The position numbers and the translations under genes were made by a program. Shown here in pieces: positions 1-12,222 of a stretch of 64,000 nt of DNA (positions within the stretch are counted from its first letter, which is position 1; each line of letters begins with the position of its first letter). Under the pieces are notes generated by a model. The model made no database searches and had not been told where the DNA came from. It saw only the letters and a list, made by a program, of their open reading frames with translations. Source of the stretch: Paulinella micropora (Eukaryota > Cercozoa > Imbricatea > Euglyphida). The stretch is taken from the NCBI GenBank assembly GCA_009731375.1, contig BJOX01000372.1:182891-246890 (forward strand). The letters are read 5' to 3'.

Positions 1-180
1 GAGTTCTTCTCTTCAGCTAACACCCTCGCATCTAGCTCTTCATGCACTTCACAGCCCCCATCTGCCCCTGCTGTTGCTGTTGCTGCTATGTCTGTTTGGT
101 GTTCTGACAATGCGTTGGGATCGGCTGACCCCGGTGACCCAATGGAGGCACATGTCCAGGATCTGGATCTGATGCTATAG
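1..180 (+). other. Open frame at window edge, possible exon
   Basis: Frame 1 is open from base 1 to a TAG at 178-180. It reads as a Ser/Ala/Pro-rich stretch, with an ATG at 88, and then an acidic end (DLDLML). It could be the 3' end of an upstream coding exon, or chance. Its last 40 bases resemble the SINE 3' end found at 61.3-61.7 kb, which argues against a purely coding reading. No homology is recognised. Confidence 0.2.
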
Positions 181-192
181 TCTGAGGAAGCC

Positions 193-246
<54 letters not shown>
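140..246 (+). repeat. Diverged SINE 3' end with (ATT)n tail
   Basis: The block AGGCACATGT, then CTGAGGAAGC, then (ATT)18 matches in order the 3' end of the two SINEs at 61088-61672, which share GAGGCACATGTGCAG and CTGAGAAGCACTATT followed by (ATT)n. The middle is diverged and no tRNA-like head is seen here, so this is a partial or old copy. Confidence 0.5.
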
Positions 247-247
<1 letters not shown>

Positions 248-248
248 G

Positions 249-309
249 GAAGCGACAGAGAGAAAGAGTGCGATCGGGCTGGCAACCGCGCAAGGGGCGA
301 TCGGTCTGG
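249..309 (+). CDS. Candidate upstream exon of the giant gene
   Basis: The exon lies between an acceptor formed by the end of the ATT repeat (TTATTATAG) and a good donor (CTGG followed by GTAAGC). It is 61 nt, open in frame 0 (EATERKSAIGLATA...), and leaves phase 1. The next exon candidate at 769 needs exactly that phase. The codons are GC-rich, unlike the AT-rich flanks. No ATG is present, so it cannot be the initiating exon. It is supported by splice sites and phase only. Confidence 0.4.
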
Positions 310-768
310 GTAAGCGTATGAGATAATTCATTCCTAGTTCTTAAAGTACAATAAGCAATAGCTTGGAGTGTTTTGATCTCAGCCTACTCTTGCTTGTCGT
401 CACTTCTTGAGCAGTAGCTCGGCTGAAAGCTCTCACCAGAGGTTTTCTAATGAGCTATACCAAAGTTTACTCGGCGCAAGCATGGACTAAGACACAAATC
501 GCTTGAAATCCTGTTTTATTGTACAACAGTAATCTAGTGTGCTGTATTAATTAGGAACATCTCAGGTATTGTATTTGTGTTCAAGCGTTATCTTTCTTGG
601 TTGGGAGGTGAACTTTCGATCACCCTTTGATATTATTTTACTTTATTTTCATTCTAAAAGAAGAGAATCGAATGGAATGAACAGAATAGAACAGGATAGA
701 ACAGAACATAACAGGCTATAACAGAAATTCTAAGAAAACAAAAACACCATACAAAGAAATACATGTAG
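310..768 (+). other. Probable intron, no gene seen
   Basis: AT-rich non-coding sequence lies between the donor GTAAGC at 310 and the acceptor CATGTAG ending at 768. Its 3' third (about 656-725) is a degenerate pentamer series built on AGAAC/AGAAT. No open frame of note was found on either strand apart from antisense shadows. Confidence 0.4.
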
Positions 769-3700
769 GATTGGCTGGGAAAGCGTATCAGGAGGAGACT
801 GAAGCGCTGCAGCAAGAGACAAGACGCAAAGAAGAGCAGGAGCAACTTCAGATGTGGGAGGAGAAAAAGAGGAAGGAGGGGGAGCAGCGAAGACTTCAAG
901 AAGAGATGAAAAGCGAAGAAGAGGAGCAGGAGAGAAGGCACAAGGAGGACGAGGAGCAACTTCGGGTGTGGGAGGAAAGGAAGAGAAAGGAGGAGGAACA
1001 AAGACTTAAAGAGGAGTTGAAGAGAAGGCAAGAAGACGAGGAGGAGGAGGAGGAGGAAGAGAGAAGACGTAAGGAGGACGAGGAGCAACTTCGAATGTGG
1101 GAGGAGAGGAAGAGGAAGGAGGAGCAAGAGAGGCTAAGACTTCGAGAAGAGATGAAGAGGAAGGAAGAGGAGGAAGAGGAAACAAGACGTAAGGAGGACA
1201 AGGAGCAACTTCGAATGTGGGAGGAGAGGAAGAGGAAAGAGGAGCTTCGAGAAGAGATGAGGAGGAAAGAAGACGAGGAAGACGAGGAGGAGAGAAGACG
1301 TAAGGAGGACGAAGAGCAACTTCGAATATGGGAGGAGAGGAAGAGGAAGGAGCAGGAGCGGAGACTTGAAGACGAGGTGAAGAAAGGGAAGAAAGAAGAA
1401 GAACAAGGAGAACAAGAGGACGAGGAGGAAGAGAAGGAGAAAAGACGCAAGGAAGACCAGCAGCAGCTTCAGATGTGGGAGGGGAGGAAGAGGAAAGAAG
1501 AGGAACCGAGGCAGAGAGATAAAGAGGAACAAGGACGCAGACACGAGGAAGAGTTGAGGAACGAGGAAGAGGAGGAGGAGGAGAAGCAAAGACGTAAGGA
1601 AGACGAGGAGAGACTTCTTATGTGGAAGGAGAGGAAGAGGAAAGAGCAGGAAAAAGCACAGCAGCGATTGCAGGAAGAAGAAAATCGACGCGAAAAAGAG
1701 ACCAGGAAGGAAGAAGAGGTGGCAAGGGAGGCGAGAGAGGAGGAAACGAGAAAAGAAGAAGAGAGAAAAAGGCAGGTGGATGAAGAGAGGAGGCATATGG
1801 AGGAGGAAACAAAGAGGCAAGAAGAGGAAGAGAGAATGAGACAGTTGGAGAAAGAGAGAAAGAGTGAGGAAGAGAGAAAGCAACAGGCAGAGGAAGAGAG
1901 AAGGAACCAATTGGAGGGAGAAGCAAAGAGGGAAGAAGAGGAAGAGAGAACGAGACAGTTGGAGAAAGAGAGAGAGAGGGAGGAAGAGAGAAAAAGACAA
2001 GAAGAGGAATTGAGAAAGAGGCAAGAGGAAGAGGAAAGGAAGCAATTAGAGGAAGAGAGAAAGAGACACGAAGAGGAAGAGAGAAAGAGGCAGTTGGAGA
2101 TAGAGAGAAAGAGGGAGGAAGAGAGAAAAAGACAAGAAGAGGAATTGAGAAAGACGCAGGAGGAAGAGAAAAGGAAGCAATTGGAGGAAGAGAGAAAGAG
2201 ACACGAAGAGGAAGAGAGAAAGAGACAGTTGGAGATAGAGAGAAAGAGGGATGAAGAGAGAAAAAAACAGTTGGAGCAAGAGAGAAAGAGGCAAGAAGAG
2301 GAAGAGAGCAACAGGCAGTTAGAGAAAGAGAGAACGAGTGAGAAGGAGCTAAAAAGGGAGGAAGAGATGAAGAAACAGGTAATGGAAGGGGAAAAGAGGC
2401 AAGAAGAGGAAGAGAGAAAGAAGGAGGTGGAGGAAGCGCTTAGACTGCAGGTCGGGAGGAGTAGACAGAAGGAGAAAAGGGAGGAGGAGGAGGATGAGGG
2501 GAGGAGGGAAGAGAGGATTGGAATGGAAAGACAGCGAGATGCAGAGAAGCAACGAGTAGAGGAGGGAGCACGAAAGAGACGCGAGGAAGAGGAACGGCAA
2601 GAGAGGAGGATACAAGAGAAGGAGGAGCAGAAGGAAAGAAAGGAAAGACAGAGAATGGAGAAGATGAGAAAGAAAGAGGAAGAGAGAAGGGTGGAGGAAG
2701 AAGAAAGGAAGACGATGGAGGAGGAGAGAATGAAGGAGGAGGATGAGGAGGGGAATAGAGAGAGAATGGAGAAGATCATAAAGCAAGAAGAAGAGAGGAG
2801 GCAAGAAGAAAGGAAGAGGATGGAGGAGGAAGAAAAAAGGAAGGAGGAGAGAAAGAGAATTGAGAAAATCAAAAAGGAAGAAAAGGAGAGGAGGGAGGAA
2901 GAAGAAAGGAAAAGGATGGAGGAGGAGAGAAAGAAGGAGGAGGCGGAGGAGAGACAGAGAATCGAGAAGATCAAAAAGGAAGAAGAAGAAGGGAAGAGGA
3001 TGGAGGAGGAGAGAAGGAAAGAGGAGGAGGAGAGAAGGAAGGAGGAGGAGGAGAGAAGGAAGGAGGAGGAGGAGAGACAGAGAATGGAGAAGATCAAAAA
3101 GGAAGAAGAAGAGAGGAGGGAAGAAGAAGAAAGGGAGAGGATGGAGGAGGAGAGAAAGAAGGAGGAGAGACAGAGAATGGAAAAGATCAAAAAGGAAGAA
3201 GAAAGGAGGAAAGAAGAAGAAAGGAAAGGGATGGAGGAGAAGATGCAGAAGAAAGAAAAGGAGGAGGAGAGGCAGAAGAAAGAAAAGGAGGAAGAGGAGA
3301 GACAGAGAGTGGAGAACGTCAGAAAGGCAGAGGAACAGAGACGGGTGGAAGAAGAAGGAAGGAGGAGGGATGAGGAGGAGAGGAAAAGGAAGGAGGAGGA
3401 GGAGAGGAAAAGGAAGGAGGAGGAGGAGGAGGAGGAGGAGAACAGACTTAGAGTGGATATGATCAGAAAGGCAGAGGAAGAGAGAAGGGTAGAAGAAGAA
3501 AAGAGGAGGACGGAGGAGGAGGAGAACAGACTGAGAATGGAAATGATCAGAAAGGAAGACGAAGAGAGAAGGGTAGAGGAAGAAAGGAGGACGGAGGAGA
3601 GGAAAAGGAAGGAGGAGGAGGAGAACAGACTACAAGTGGAAATGATCAGAAAGGAAAACGGAGAGAGAAGGGTAGAAGAAGAAAGGAGGAGGACTAAGGA

Positions 3701-6700
3701 GGAGAGGAAGAGGAAGGAGGAAAGATTGCGCCTGGATCAGGAAAAAGAGAAGATGCAATTTCAAGAGGAGATGAAGAGAAAAGAGGAGGAAGAAGAGAGG
3801 CAGAGAGTGTATGAGTTAGAAGAACAAGAACGAGGAGGGAAGAAGAGAAAGGAGGAGGAAAAAGAAGAGAGGCAGAGACTGTATCAATTGGAAGAACAAG
3901 AACGAGCGGAGGAGGAAAGACGGAAGGGGGAAGAGAGTGAGAGAGTGGAGCGGGAGGAAGAGAGAAAGAGACAGTTGGAGGAAGAGAGAAGGAAGGAGAT
4001 GGAGGAAGAGAGGAGCCAAGAGGAGGAGAGAAAAAGGGAGGAAGAGAGGAGGAGACAAGAAGAGGAAGCAAGAAAGAGTGAAGAAGAAAGAAGGTTGGAG
4101 GAAGAGAGGTTGGAGAAAGAGAGAAGACAGAAGGAGGAAGAGAGAAAGATAGAGGAAGAGGAAGAGACGAAGAGAGAAGAGAGAAACAGGCAGTTGGAGG
4201 AAGAGAGGAGGCAAGAAGAGAAGACAAAGAGAGAGGAAGAGAGAAAGAGAAAAGAGAAGGAAGAGAAAAAACAAGAGGAGGAAGAGAGAAAGAGGCAAGA
4301 AGAAGAGAGGAGACGAGAGGAAGAGAGGAGACAAGAGGAGGAAGAAAGAAAGAGAGAAGAGAGAATGAGGCAAGAAGAGGAAGAGAGAAGGAGGCAAGAA
4401 GAGGAAGAGAGAAGGATACAAGAAGAGGAAGAGAGAAGGATACAAGAAGAGGAAGAGAGAAGAATACAAGAAGAAGAAGAGAGAAAGAAACAAGAAGAGG
4501 AAGAGAGAAGGAGGAAAGAAGAGGAAGAGAGAAGGAGGCAAGAAGAGGAAGAGAGAAGTGTACAAGAAGAGGAAGAGAAAAGGATACAAGAAGAGGAAGA
4601 GAGAAAGAAACAAGAAGAGGAAGAGAGAAGGAGGAAAGAAGAGGAAGAGAGGAGGAGACAAGAGGAGGAAGAGAGAAGGAGGCAAGAAGAGGAAGAGAGA
4701 AGGATACAAGAAGAGGAAGAGAGAAGGATACAAGAAGAGGAAGAGAGAAGGATACAAGAAGAGGAAGAGAGAAGGATACAAGAAGAGGAAGAGAGAAAGA
4801 AACAAGAAGAGGAAGAGAGAAGGAGGAAAGAAGAGGAAGAGAGAAGGAGGCAAGAGGAGGAAGAGAGAAAGAGGCAAGAAGAGGAAGAGAGAAGGATACA
4901 AGAAGAGGAAAGGAGGAGGCATGAAGAGGAAGCGAGAAAGAGGAAAGAAGAGGAAGAGAGAAAGAAACAAGAAGCGGAAGAGAGAATGAGGCAAGAAGAG
5001 GAATTAAGAAGGAGGAAAGAAGAGGAAGAGAGAAGGAAGCAAGAAGAGGAAGAGAGAAGGATACAAGAAGAGGAAGAGAGAAGGATACAAGAAGAAGAAG
5101 AGAGAAAGAAACAAGAAGAGGAAGAGAGAAGGAGGAAAGAAGAGGAAGAGAGAAGGATACAAGAAGATGAAGAGAGAAGGATACAAGAAGAGGAAGAGAG
5201 AAGGATACAAGAAGAGGAAGAGAGAAGGATACAAGAAGAGGAAGAGAGAAGGATACAAGAAGAGGAAGAGAGAAGGATACAAGAAGAGGAAGAGAGAAGG
5301 ATACAAGAAGAGGAAGAGAGAAGGATACAAGAAGAGGAAGAGAGAAGGATACAAGAAGAGGAAGAGAGAAGGATACAAGAAGAGGAAGAGAGAAGGATAC
5401 AAGAAGAGGAAGAGAGAAGGATACAAGAAGAGGAAGAGAGAAGGATACAAGAAGAGGAAGAGAGAAGGATACAAGAAGAGGAAGAGAGAAGGATACAAGA
5501 AGAGGAAGAGAGAAGGATACAAGAAGAGGAAGAGAGAAGGATACAAGAAGAGGAAGAGAGAAGGATACAAGAAGAGGAAGAGAGAAAGAAACAAGAAGAG
5601 GAAGAGAGGAGGAAAGAAGAGGAAGAGAGAAGGAGGCAAGAAGAGGAACAGAGAAGGAGGCAAGAAGAGGAAGCGAGAAGGAGGCATGAAGAGGAAGCGA
5701 GAAAGATGAAAGAAGAGGAAGAGAGAAAGGAACAAGAAGCGGAACAGAGAATGATGAAACAAGAGGAAGAGAGAAGGATACAAGAAGAGGAAGAGAGAAG
5801 GATACAAGAAGAGGAAGAGAGAAGGATACAAGACGAGGAAGAGAGAAGGATACAAGAAGAGGAAGGGAGAAAGAAACAAGAAGAGGAAGAGAGAAGGAGG
5901 CAAGAAGAGGAACAGAGAAGGAGGCAAGAAGAGGAAGAGAGAAGGATACAAGAAGAGGAAAGGAGGCGGCATGAAGAGGAAGCGAGAAGGAAGGACGAAG
6001 AGGAAGAGAGAAAGAGACAAGAAGAGCAAGAGAGAAAGAGGCAAGAAGAGGAAGAGAGAAGGAAGCAAGAAGAAAAAGATGGAATCAGGCAACAGGAGCT
6101 GACAAATAGACTTCGCGCGGAACAGACAAGGAAGGAGGAGAGGAAGGAGAACGATGAGAACGAAGCGAAACAGAAGGCAGAGAGAGAGCGCCAAGCTCAA
6201 CGGCTGCATGAAGACATGGAGGCAAACCAGGAGCCGGACCAAAGGGGATTGGAAGAAGAAGAGGAGAAGAGAAAGGAAGAGGCCAGGCTTGGAGCACGGA
6301 GGCGTGAGGACTTGGTGGCTGAGCAGAAGCAGGAAGGCGAGGGTGAAAGTGGCGAGGAAATACGTGTACAGCTCAACGTGAAGGCGGAGCGACGCAAGGC
6401 GCAGGCGGAGAAAGCGCGGCTGCTGGCGCTCGAGAGAAGTCCGAGGAAAGACCAGGAAAGTCCGATAAAACGTCCGGAAAGTCCGGAAAGTCCGAGTCCA
6501 CTATGGCAGAAGGAGGAGAAGGAGGAGGGACAAGGCGATGTGGAATATCTGAGCAAGTCTGAGCGACGCAAGGCGCAGGCGGAGAGAGCGCGGCGGCTGG
6601 CGGTCGAAAGAAGTCCGAGGAAAAGCCTGAGTCGGAGTCGGAGTCCGAGTCCGACTCCAAGTCCGGGGCCGACACGACCAAAGCAGCAGCAGGAGGATGA

Positions 6701-7520
6701 GGAAGAGGAGGAAAGCGATGCGGAGCATCTGTTAAAGGCGGGGCGACGAAAGGCGCAGGCTGAAACAACGCGGCTGCTGGCGGCCGAGAGAAGTCCAAAG
6801 AAAAGTCCAGAAAGTCCAAGTCCGCTACGGCAGGAGGAGGAAGAGGAGGGGCAGGCTAGGGACGATGAGTCACGGCTCAAAATTTATCGTCGGAAGGCGC
6901 AAGCAGAAACAAGGCAGCAGCTGGCGGACGAGGCACCCAACAGGTCAAGGGAGGGCGAGGGTAAGGCTGAGCGACGGAGGGCTCAGGCGGAGAGAACCCA
7001 GCTACTGGCAGTCGAGAGAAGTCCGAGGAAAAATCCGGAAAGTCCTGAAAGTCCAAGTCCGAGCCGGTTGCGTCCGCAGCAGCAGCAGTATGAGGAAGAA
7101 AAGGATGAGGAAGAGGATGAGAGCGGTGTTGAATCCCGGAAGAGCCAGTTGGCGTCTTTGCTCGGTTCACTGCAGCAGCGGCGGCGTCATGAGGAGGAGG
7201 AGGATGATGAGGATGAGGATGAGCTGGAGGAGGTTAACGGTGAATATCTGAGGAGCGTGTCGGGGCGGGCTGAGACGCAGGCTGAGGAGGGAGAGGGCGA
7301 GAAAACAAGTCTGAGAAGTCACGTGTCGCCTTCGCTAGCATCAAGTCAGCAACGGCAGGAAGAGGAACATGGCGATGGTGTATTCGTGACAAGTCCTTTC
7401 ACGGGTCTGTCTCGAGTTCCTTCAATCCGTGTGCCGATTCTGGGGGGGAACAGTCCAAGCATAGCCTCGTTCAAATCGCCGCAAGACATTGCACGAGGTG
7501 CAGCAGGTAGAGGAAAGTAA
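769..7520 (+). CDS. Giant Glu/Arg/Lys-rich coiled-coil protein exon
   Basis: The open frame runs from an in-frame TAG at 687 to TAA at 7518. There is no ATG between 687 and the first methionine at residue 28, and the apparent start at 771 is TTG. A 3' splice site (CATGTAG) ends at 768. This is therefore best read as an internal exon that probably ends at a CAG/GTAGAG donor after 7506. Residues about 1-1200 are irregular charged heptad-like repeats, typical of long single alpha-helices or coiled coils. The early part repeats a block containing EEQLRMWEERKRKE. Residues about 1200-1780 are dominated by EEEERRIQ octads, including 18 consecutive units. Residues about 1865-2110 hold five RRKAQAE modules followed by Ser-Pro-Arg and acidic linkers. 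The tail is Ser/Pro-rich. A cytoskeletal or scaffold role fits trichohyalin-like composition, but no specific family is recognised. The long minus-strand Ser/Leu frames opposite it are compositional shadows. Confidence 0.75.
5149..5580 (+). repeat. 24-bp coding tandem repeat, 18 copies
   Basis: A run of 24-bp units reads AGAGAAGGATACAAGAAGAG plus GAAG, encoding the octad ERRIQEEE. All copies are identical except the first, where GATGAAG replaces GAGGAAG. Looser copies of the same unit extend from about 4390 to 6070. Near-identity at the DNA level indicates recent expansion or gene conversion, and the length will vary between alleles and assemblies. Confidence 0.9.
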
Positions 7521-7638
7521 AGTCAAGTAGAGTAGAGTAGAGTAAAGTAGAGTAAAGTAGACAGGTAATCTACGAAATTACTTTGCTAACTTAGTAACTT
7601 ACTTACTTACTCGCTTACTCACTTGCTTGCTGGCCTAG

Positions 7639-7685
7639 ATACCCACGATGGCGAACGCAGACTGGGGCTGGGGAAAGAGACACAT
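7639..7685 (+). CDS. Candidate small exon
   Basis: The exon has acceptor GGCCTAG ending at 7638 and donor CAT/GTACGT after 7685. It is 47 nt and reads DTHDGERRLGLGKETH when joined to the single G left by the 7506 donor (phase 1 to 0). An alternative donor after 7516 also gives an open but different frame. The sequence is an island of non-repetitive, GC-richer DNA between a GTAGA repeat (7517-7575) and a TTTA repeat. Confidence 0.4.
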
Positions 7686-7718
7686 GTACGTATGTACAAC
7701 ACACTTACATTGTCCACT

Positions 7719-7753
7719 TATTTACTTATTTATTTATTTATTTATTTATTTAC

Positions 7754-7784
<31 letters not shown>

Positions 7785-7899
7785 TTTGTTTGTTTGTTTG
7801 TTTGTTTGTTTTTTGTTTCTTTATTTATTTATTTACTTATTTATTTGTTTGTTTGTTTGTTTGATTACTTGTTTATTTGTTTTTTTATTATTTATTTGT

Positions 7900-7938
<39 letters not shown>

Positions 7939-8135
7939 TTTGTTCATTTGTTTATTTGTTTGTTTATTTGTTTATTTGTTTGTTTATTTGTTGTTTGTTT
8001 ATTTGTTTATTTGTTTATTTGTTTTTTTTATTTATTTCTCTGTTTATTTATTTATTATTCATTATTTGTTTGCTTATTTGCTTATTTGTTCATTGGTTTT
8101 TTTATTTGTTTGTTTGTTGATTTATCTACTTTATT
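7719..8135. repeat. (TTTA)n / (TTTG)n microsatellite
   Basis: About 400 bp of tetranucleotide repeat alternating TTTA and TTTG runs, with occasional TTAC. It generates overlapping Leu/Phe/Tyr/Ile frames in all three forward phases, which are artefacts. In the gene model it is part of the intron 7686-8868. Confidence 0.9.
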
Positions 8136-8235
8136 CATTTACTCATCCATTCATTCACTTGTCCATTTATTGAACATGTAAGTTATAAAAATATGTCATA
8201 TGCATACAGATAAGCTGTTGAGGTCCTTGGACCTG

Positions 8236-8239
8236 AATG

Positions 8240-8274
<35 letters not shown>

Positions 8275-8865
8275 GTATGTATATGTATATGTATGTCTAT
8301 GTAATATGTAATATGTAATATGTAATATGTAATATGTAATATGTAATATGTAATATGTATAATATGTAATATGTAATATGTAATATGAATATGTAATATG
8401 TAATATGTAATATTACATATTACATATTACATATATGTAATATTACATATCACATATGTATATGTATATGTATATGTCTATGTATATGTATATGTATATG
8501 TATATGTGTATGTATATGTATACGTATATGCAGCATGTATATGTATATGTATATATTTATGTAGTAGAAGTAGAAGTAGAAGTAGAAGTAGAAGTACATG
8601 CATATGTATAAATATATGATATGTATAAGTGTAAGTATAAGTATAAGAAAAAGTATAAGTGTAAGTATAAGTAATTATAAGTATAAGTAATATATAGGTA
8701 TAAGTACAAGTGTAAGTGTAAGTATAAGTATAAGTATAGGTATAAGTAGACGTAGACGTAGACATAGTGTACGTGTACAGGTACAGGTACAGGTATAGGT
8801 TTGGGTATAGGTATAGGTATGTGTTTATGTATGTGTATGTGTATGTGTACGTGTATATGTTCCTG
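8236..8865. repeat. Compound TATATG / AATATGT / GTATAA microsatellite
   Basis: Successive blocks are TATATG hexamers (8236-8300), AATATGT heptamers (8302-8455), TATATG again, GTAGAA hexamers (about 8562-8596), GTATAA hexamers (about 8626-8750), and then GTACAG/GTATAG and GTATGT. There is no coding content. It forms the 3' part of the putative intron that ends at the CAG acceptor before 8869. Confidence 0.85.
8389..8434. repeat. Perfect 46-bp palindrome
   Basis: Two 23-bp arms with no spacer, centred between 8411 and 8412 (GTAAT/ATTAC). It arises where the ATATGTA repeat switches to its reverse complement. It can form a cruciform or an RNA hairpin if transcribed. Confidence 0.85.
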
Positions 8866-8868
8866 CAG

Positions 8869-8911
8869 GGTCAGGACATCGGGAAGGAAAAGCTGGGGGA
8901 AGAAGAAGAAG
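8869..8911 (+). CDS. Candidate small exon, acidic end
   Basis: The exon is preceded by a good acceptor (GTTCCTGCAG) and followed by GAAG/GTAAAA. It is 43 nt and reads GQDIGKEKLGEEEE with phase 0 to 1. The previous exon ends in phase 0 and the following array exons start in phase 1, so it fits the chain. It is one of the clearer islands, because both flanks are simple repeat. Confidence 0.45.
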
Positions 8912-8933
8912 GTAAAAATGTTACGTATCTTAG

Positions 8934-8956
8934 AAGTAGTAGTAGTAGTAGTAGTG

Positions 8957-9012
<56 letters not shown>

Positions 9013-9084
9013 TGGTGGTGGTGGTGGTGGTGGTGGTAGCAGTAGTAGTAGGAGGGAGGAAGAGGAGTAGTAGTAGTAGTAGTA

Positions 9085-9123
<39 letters not shown>

Positions 9124-9222
9124 CAACAAGAACAACAGCAGCAGTAGCAGTACAACAACAACAACCACAACAACGACCACAACAAGACACCACAACAACA
9201 ACAACAACAACAGCAACAACAA
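8934..9222. repeat. (AGT)n, (GGT)n and (AAC)n trinucleotide arrays
   Basis: AGT repeats with a GGT core (about 9013-9039) are followed by a second AGT block to about 9122 and then AAC/CAG repeats to 9222. They produce spurious poly-Ser, poly-Val and poly-Thr frames on both strands. This is intron in the gene model. Confidence 0.9.
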
Positions 9223-9255
9223 TAGCATGTAATTTGTGTATATACATACATACAG

Positions 9256-9304
9256 TATGTGAGGAAATCATCGAGGAATGGTTGACGAATCATTTAAATA
9301 ACCC
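9256..9304 (+). CDS. Decayed first copy of the VCEE exon
   Basis: After a TACAG acceptor the sequence reads TA TGT GAG GAA ATC ATC GAG and so on ([12 protein letters not shown]), which is clearly related to the 60-nt exon repeated from 9846. It lacks three bases of the consensus and its usual donor. The nearest GT is at 9305, leaving phase 2, so this copy may be non-functional or spliced differently. Confidence 0.35.
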
Positions 9305-9312
9305 GTGAAGAT

Positions 9313-9830
<518 letters not shown>

Positions 9831-9845
9831 TGTATATATATGTAG

Positions 9846-10778
9846 TTTGTGAGAAATCATGGAGGACATGGTGGAAGAATCATTTGAAGAAAACTGGGGA
9901 GAATTTAGCCTATATACATACATAAAAATGTATACAGATCTTATTATGTATATAATATTAAATATATATGTAGTTTGTGAGGAAATGATGGAGGAAATGG
10001 TGGAGGAATCATTTGAAGAAAACTGGGGAGGATTTTGCATATATACAGATCTTGTTATATATAAATATTATATATATAGTTTGTGAGGAAATGATGGAGG
10101 AAATGGTGGAGGAATCATTTGAAGAAACTGTGGAAGATTTTGTATATATTTACACAAAAATATATACAGATCTCATTACATGTATATAATATTATATATA
10201 TATATAGTTTGTGAGGAAATGATGGAGGAAATGGTTGAGGAATCATTTTAAGAAAACTGTGGAACATTGTGTATATGTACATAAAAATATATACAGATCT
10301 CATTATATATGTAATATTATACATATATAGTTTGTGAGGAAATCGTGGAGGAAATGGTTGAGGAATCATTTGAAGAAACGGTGGAAGATTGTGTATATAT
10401 ATACATAAAAATATATACATCTATCTCATTACATGTATATTATATAATATATATATATAATATTATATATATATATAGTGAGGAAATGATGGAGGCAATG
10501 GTTGAGGAATCATTTGAAGAAAACTTTGGAAGATTTTGTATATATATGCATAAAAATATATACAGATCTCATTATATATGTAATATTATATATATAGTTT
10601 GTGAGTAGATCATGGAGGAAATGGTTGAGGAATCATTTGAAGAAACTGTGAAAGATTGTGTGTGTGTGTATATATATATATATACAGATCTCATTATATA
10701 TAATATTATATATATAGTTTGTGAGGAAATCATGGAGGAAATGGTTGAGGAATCATTTGAAGAAACCGTGAAAGATTT

Positions 10779-10826
<48 letters not shown>

Positions 10827-11351
10827 TCTCATTACATGTATTATATATATACATATATAATATTATATATTTAGTTTATGAGGAAATGATGGAGGAAATG
10901 GTTGAGGAATCATTTGAAGAAACTGTGGAAGATTTTGTATATACATACATAAAAATATATACAGATCTAATTACATGTATATGATATTATATATATATAT
11001 ATAATATTATATATATAGTTTGTTAGGAAATGATGGAGGAATGGTTGAGGAATCATTTGAAGAAACTGTGGAAGATTTTGTATATATATACATAAAAATA
11101 TATACATCTATCTAATTACATGTATATAATATTATATATATATATGTATATAATATTATATATTTAGTTTGTGAGGAAATCATGGAGGAAATGGTTGAGG
11201 AATCATTTGAAGAAAACTGTGGAAGATTGTGTACATATATACTTAAAAATATATACAGACCTCATTATATATGTAATATTATATATATAGTTTGTGAGGA
11301 AATGATGGAGGAAATGGTTGAGGAATCATTTGAAGAAACTGTGAAAGATTG

Positions 11352-11383
<32 letters not shown>

Positions 11384-11799
11384 GATCTCATTATATATAA
11401 TATTATATATATAGTTTGTGAGGAAATCATGGAGGAATTGGTTGAGGAATCATTTGAAGAAACTGTGAAAGATTGTATATATAAAAAATACATATATATA
11501 TATATATACAGATCTCATTATATATAATATTATATATATAGTTTGTGAGGAAATCATGGAGGAAGTGGTTGATGAATCATTTGAAGAAAACTGTGAAAGA
11601 TTATATATATATATACATATAGATCTCATTATATATAATATTATATATATAGTTTGTGAGGAAATCGTGGAGGAAATGGTTGAGGAATCATTTGAAGAAA
11701 CTGTGAAAGATTGTATGTATATATATATAAATATATAGTTTGTGAGGAAATGATGGAGGAAATGGTTGAGGAATCATTTGAAGAAACTGTGAAAGATTG

Positions 11800-11834
<35 letters not shown>

Positions 11835-12191
11835 ATATATATATACAAAGATCTCATTATATATAATTTTATATATATAGTTTGTGAGGAAATCATGGAG
11901 GAAATGGTTGAGGAATCATTTGAAGAAACTGTGGAAGATTTTGTGTGTGTGTATATATATATATATATACAGATCTCATTGTGTATAATATTATATATAT
12001 AGTTTGTGAGGAAATCGTGGAGGAAATGGTGGAGGAATCATTTGAAAAAACTGTGAAAGATTGTATATATATATATATTATATATATATATATATATACA
12101 GATCTCATTATATATAATATTATATATATAGTTTGTGAGGAAATCATGGAGGAAATGGTTGAGGAATCATTTGAAGAAAACTGTGGAAGAT

Positions 12192-12222
<31 letters not shown>

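Noticed and set aside
2860-5709. Plus-strand Arg/Lys/Gly-rich frames in other phases
   Set aside because: They are shifted readings of the 24-bp and related coding repeats, with no independent codon bias.
654-6242. Long minus-strand Ser/Leu/Phe-rich frames
   Set aside because: They are the complement of the Glu/Arg/Lys purine-rich exon (GAA/GAG/AGA read as TTC/CTC/TCT). Composition alone keeps them open.
7623-8181. Leu/Tyr/Phe-rich membrane-protein-like frames
   Set aside because: These are three-phase readings of TTTA/TTTG microsatellite. Hydrophobicity comes from the repeat unit.
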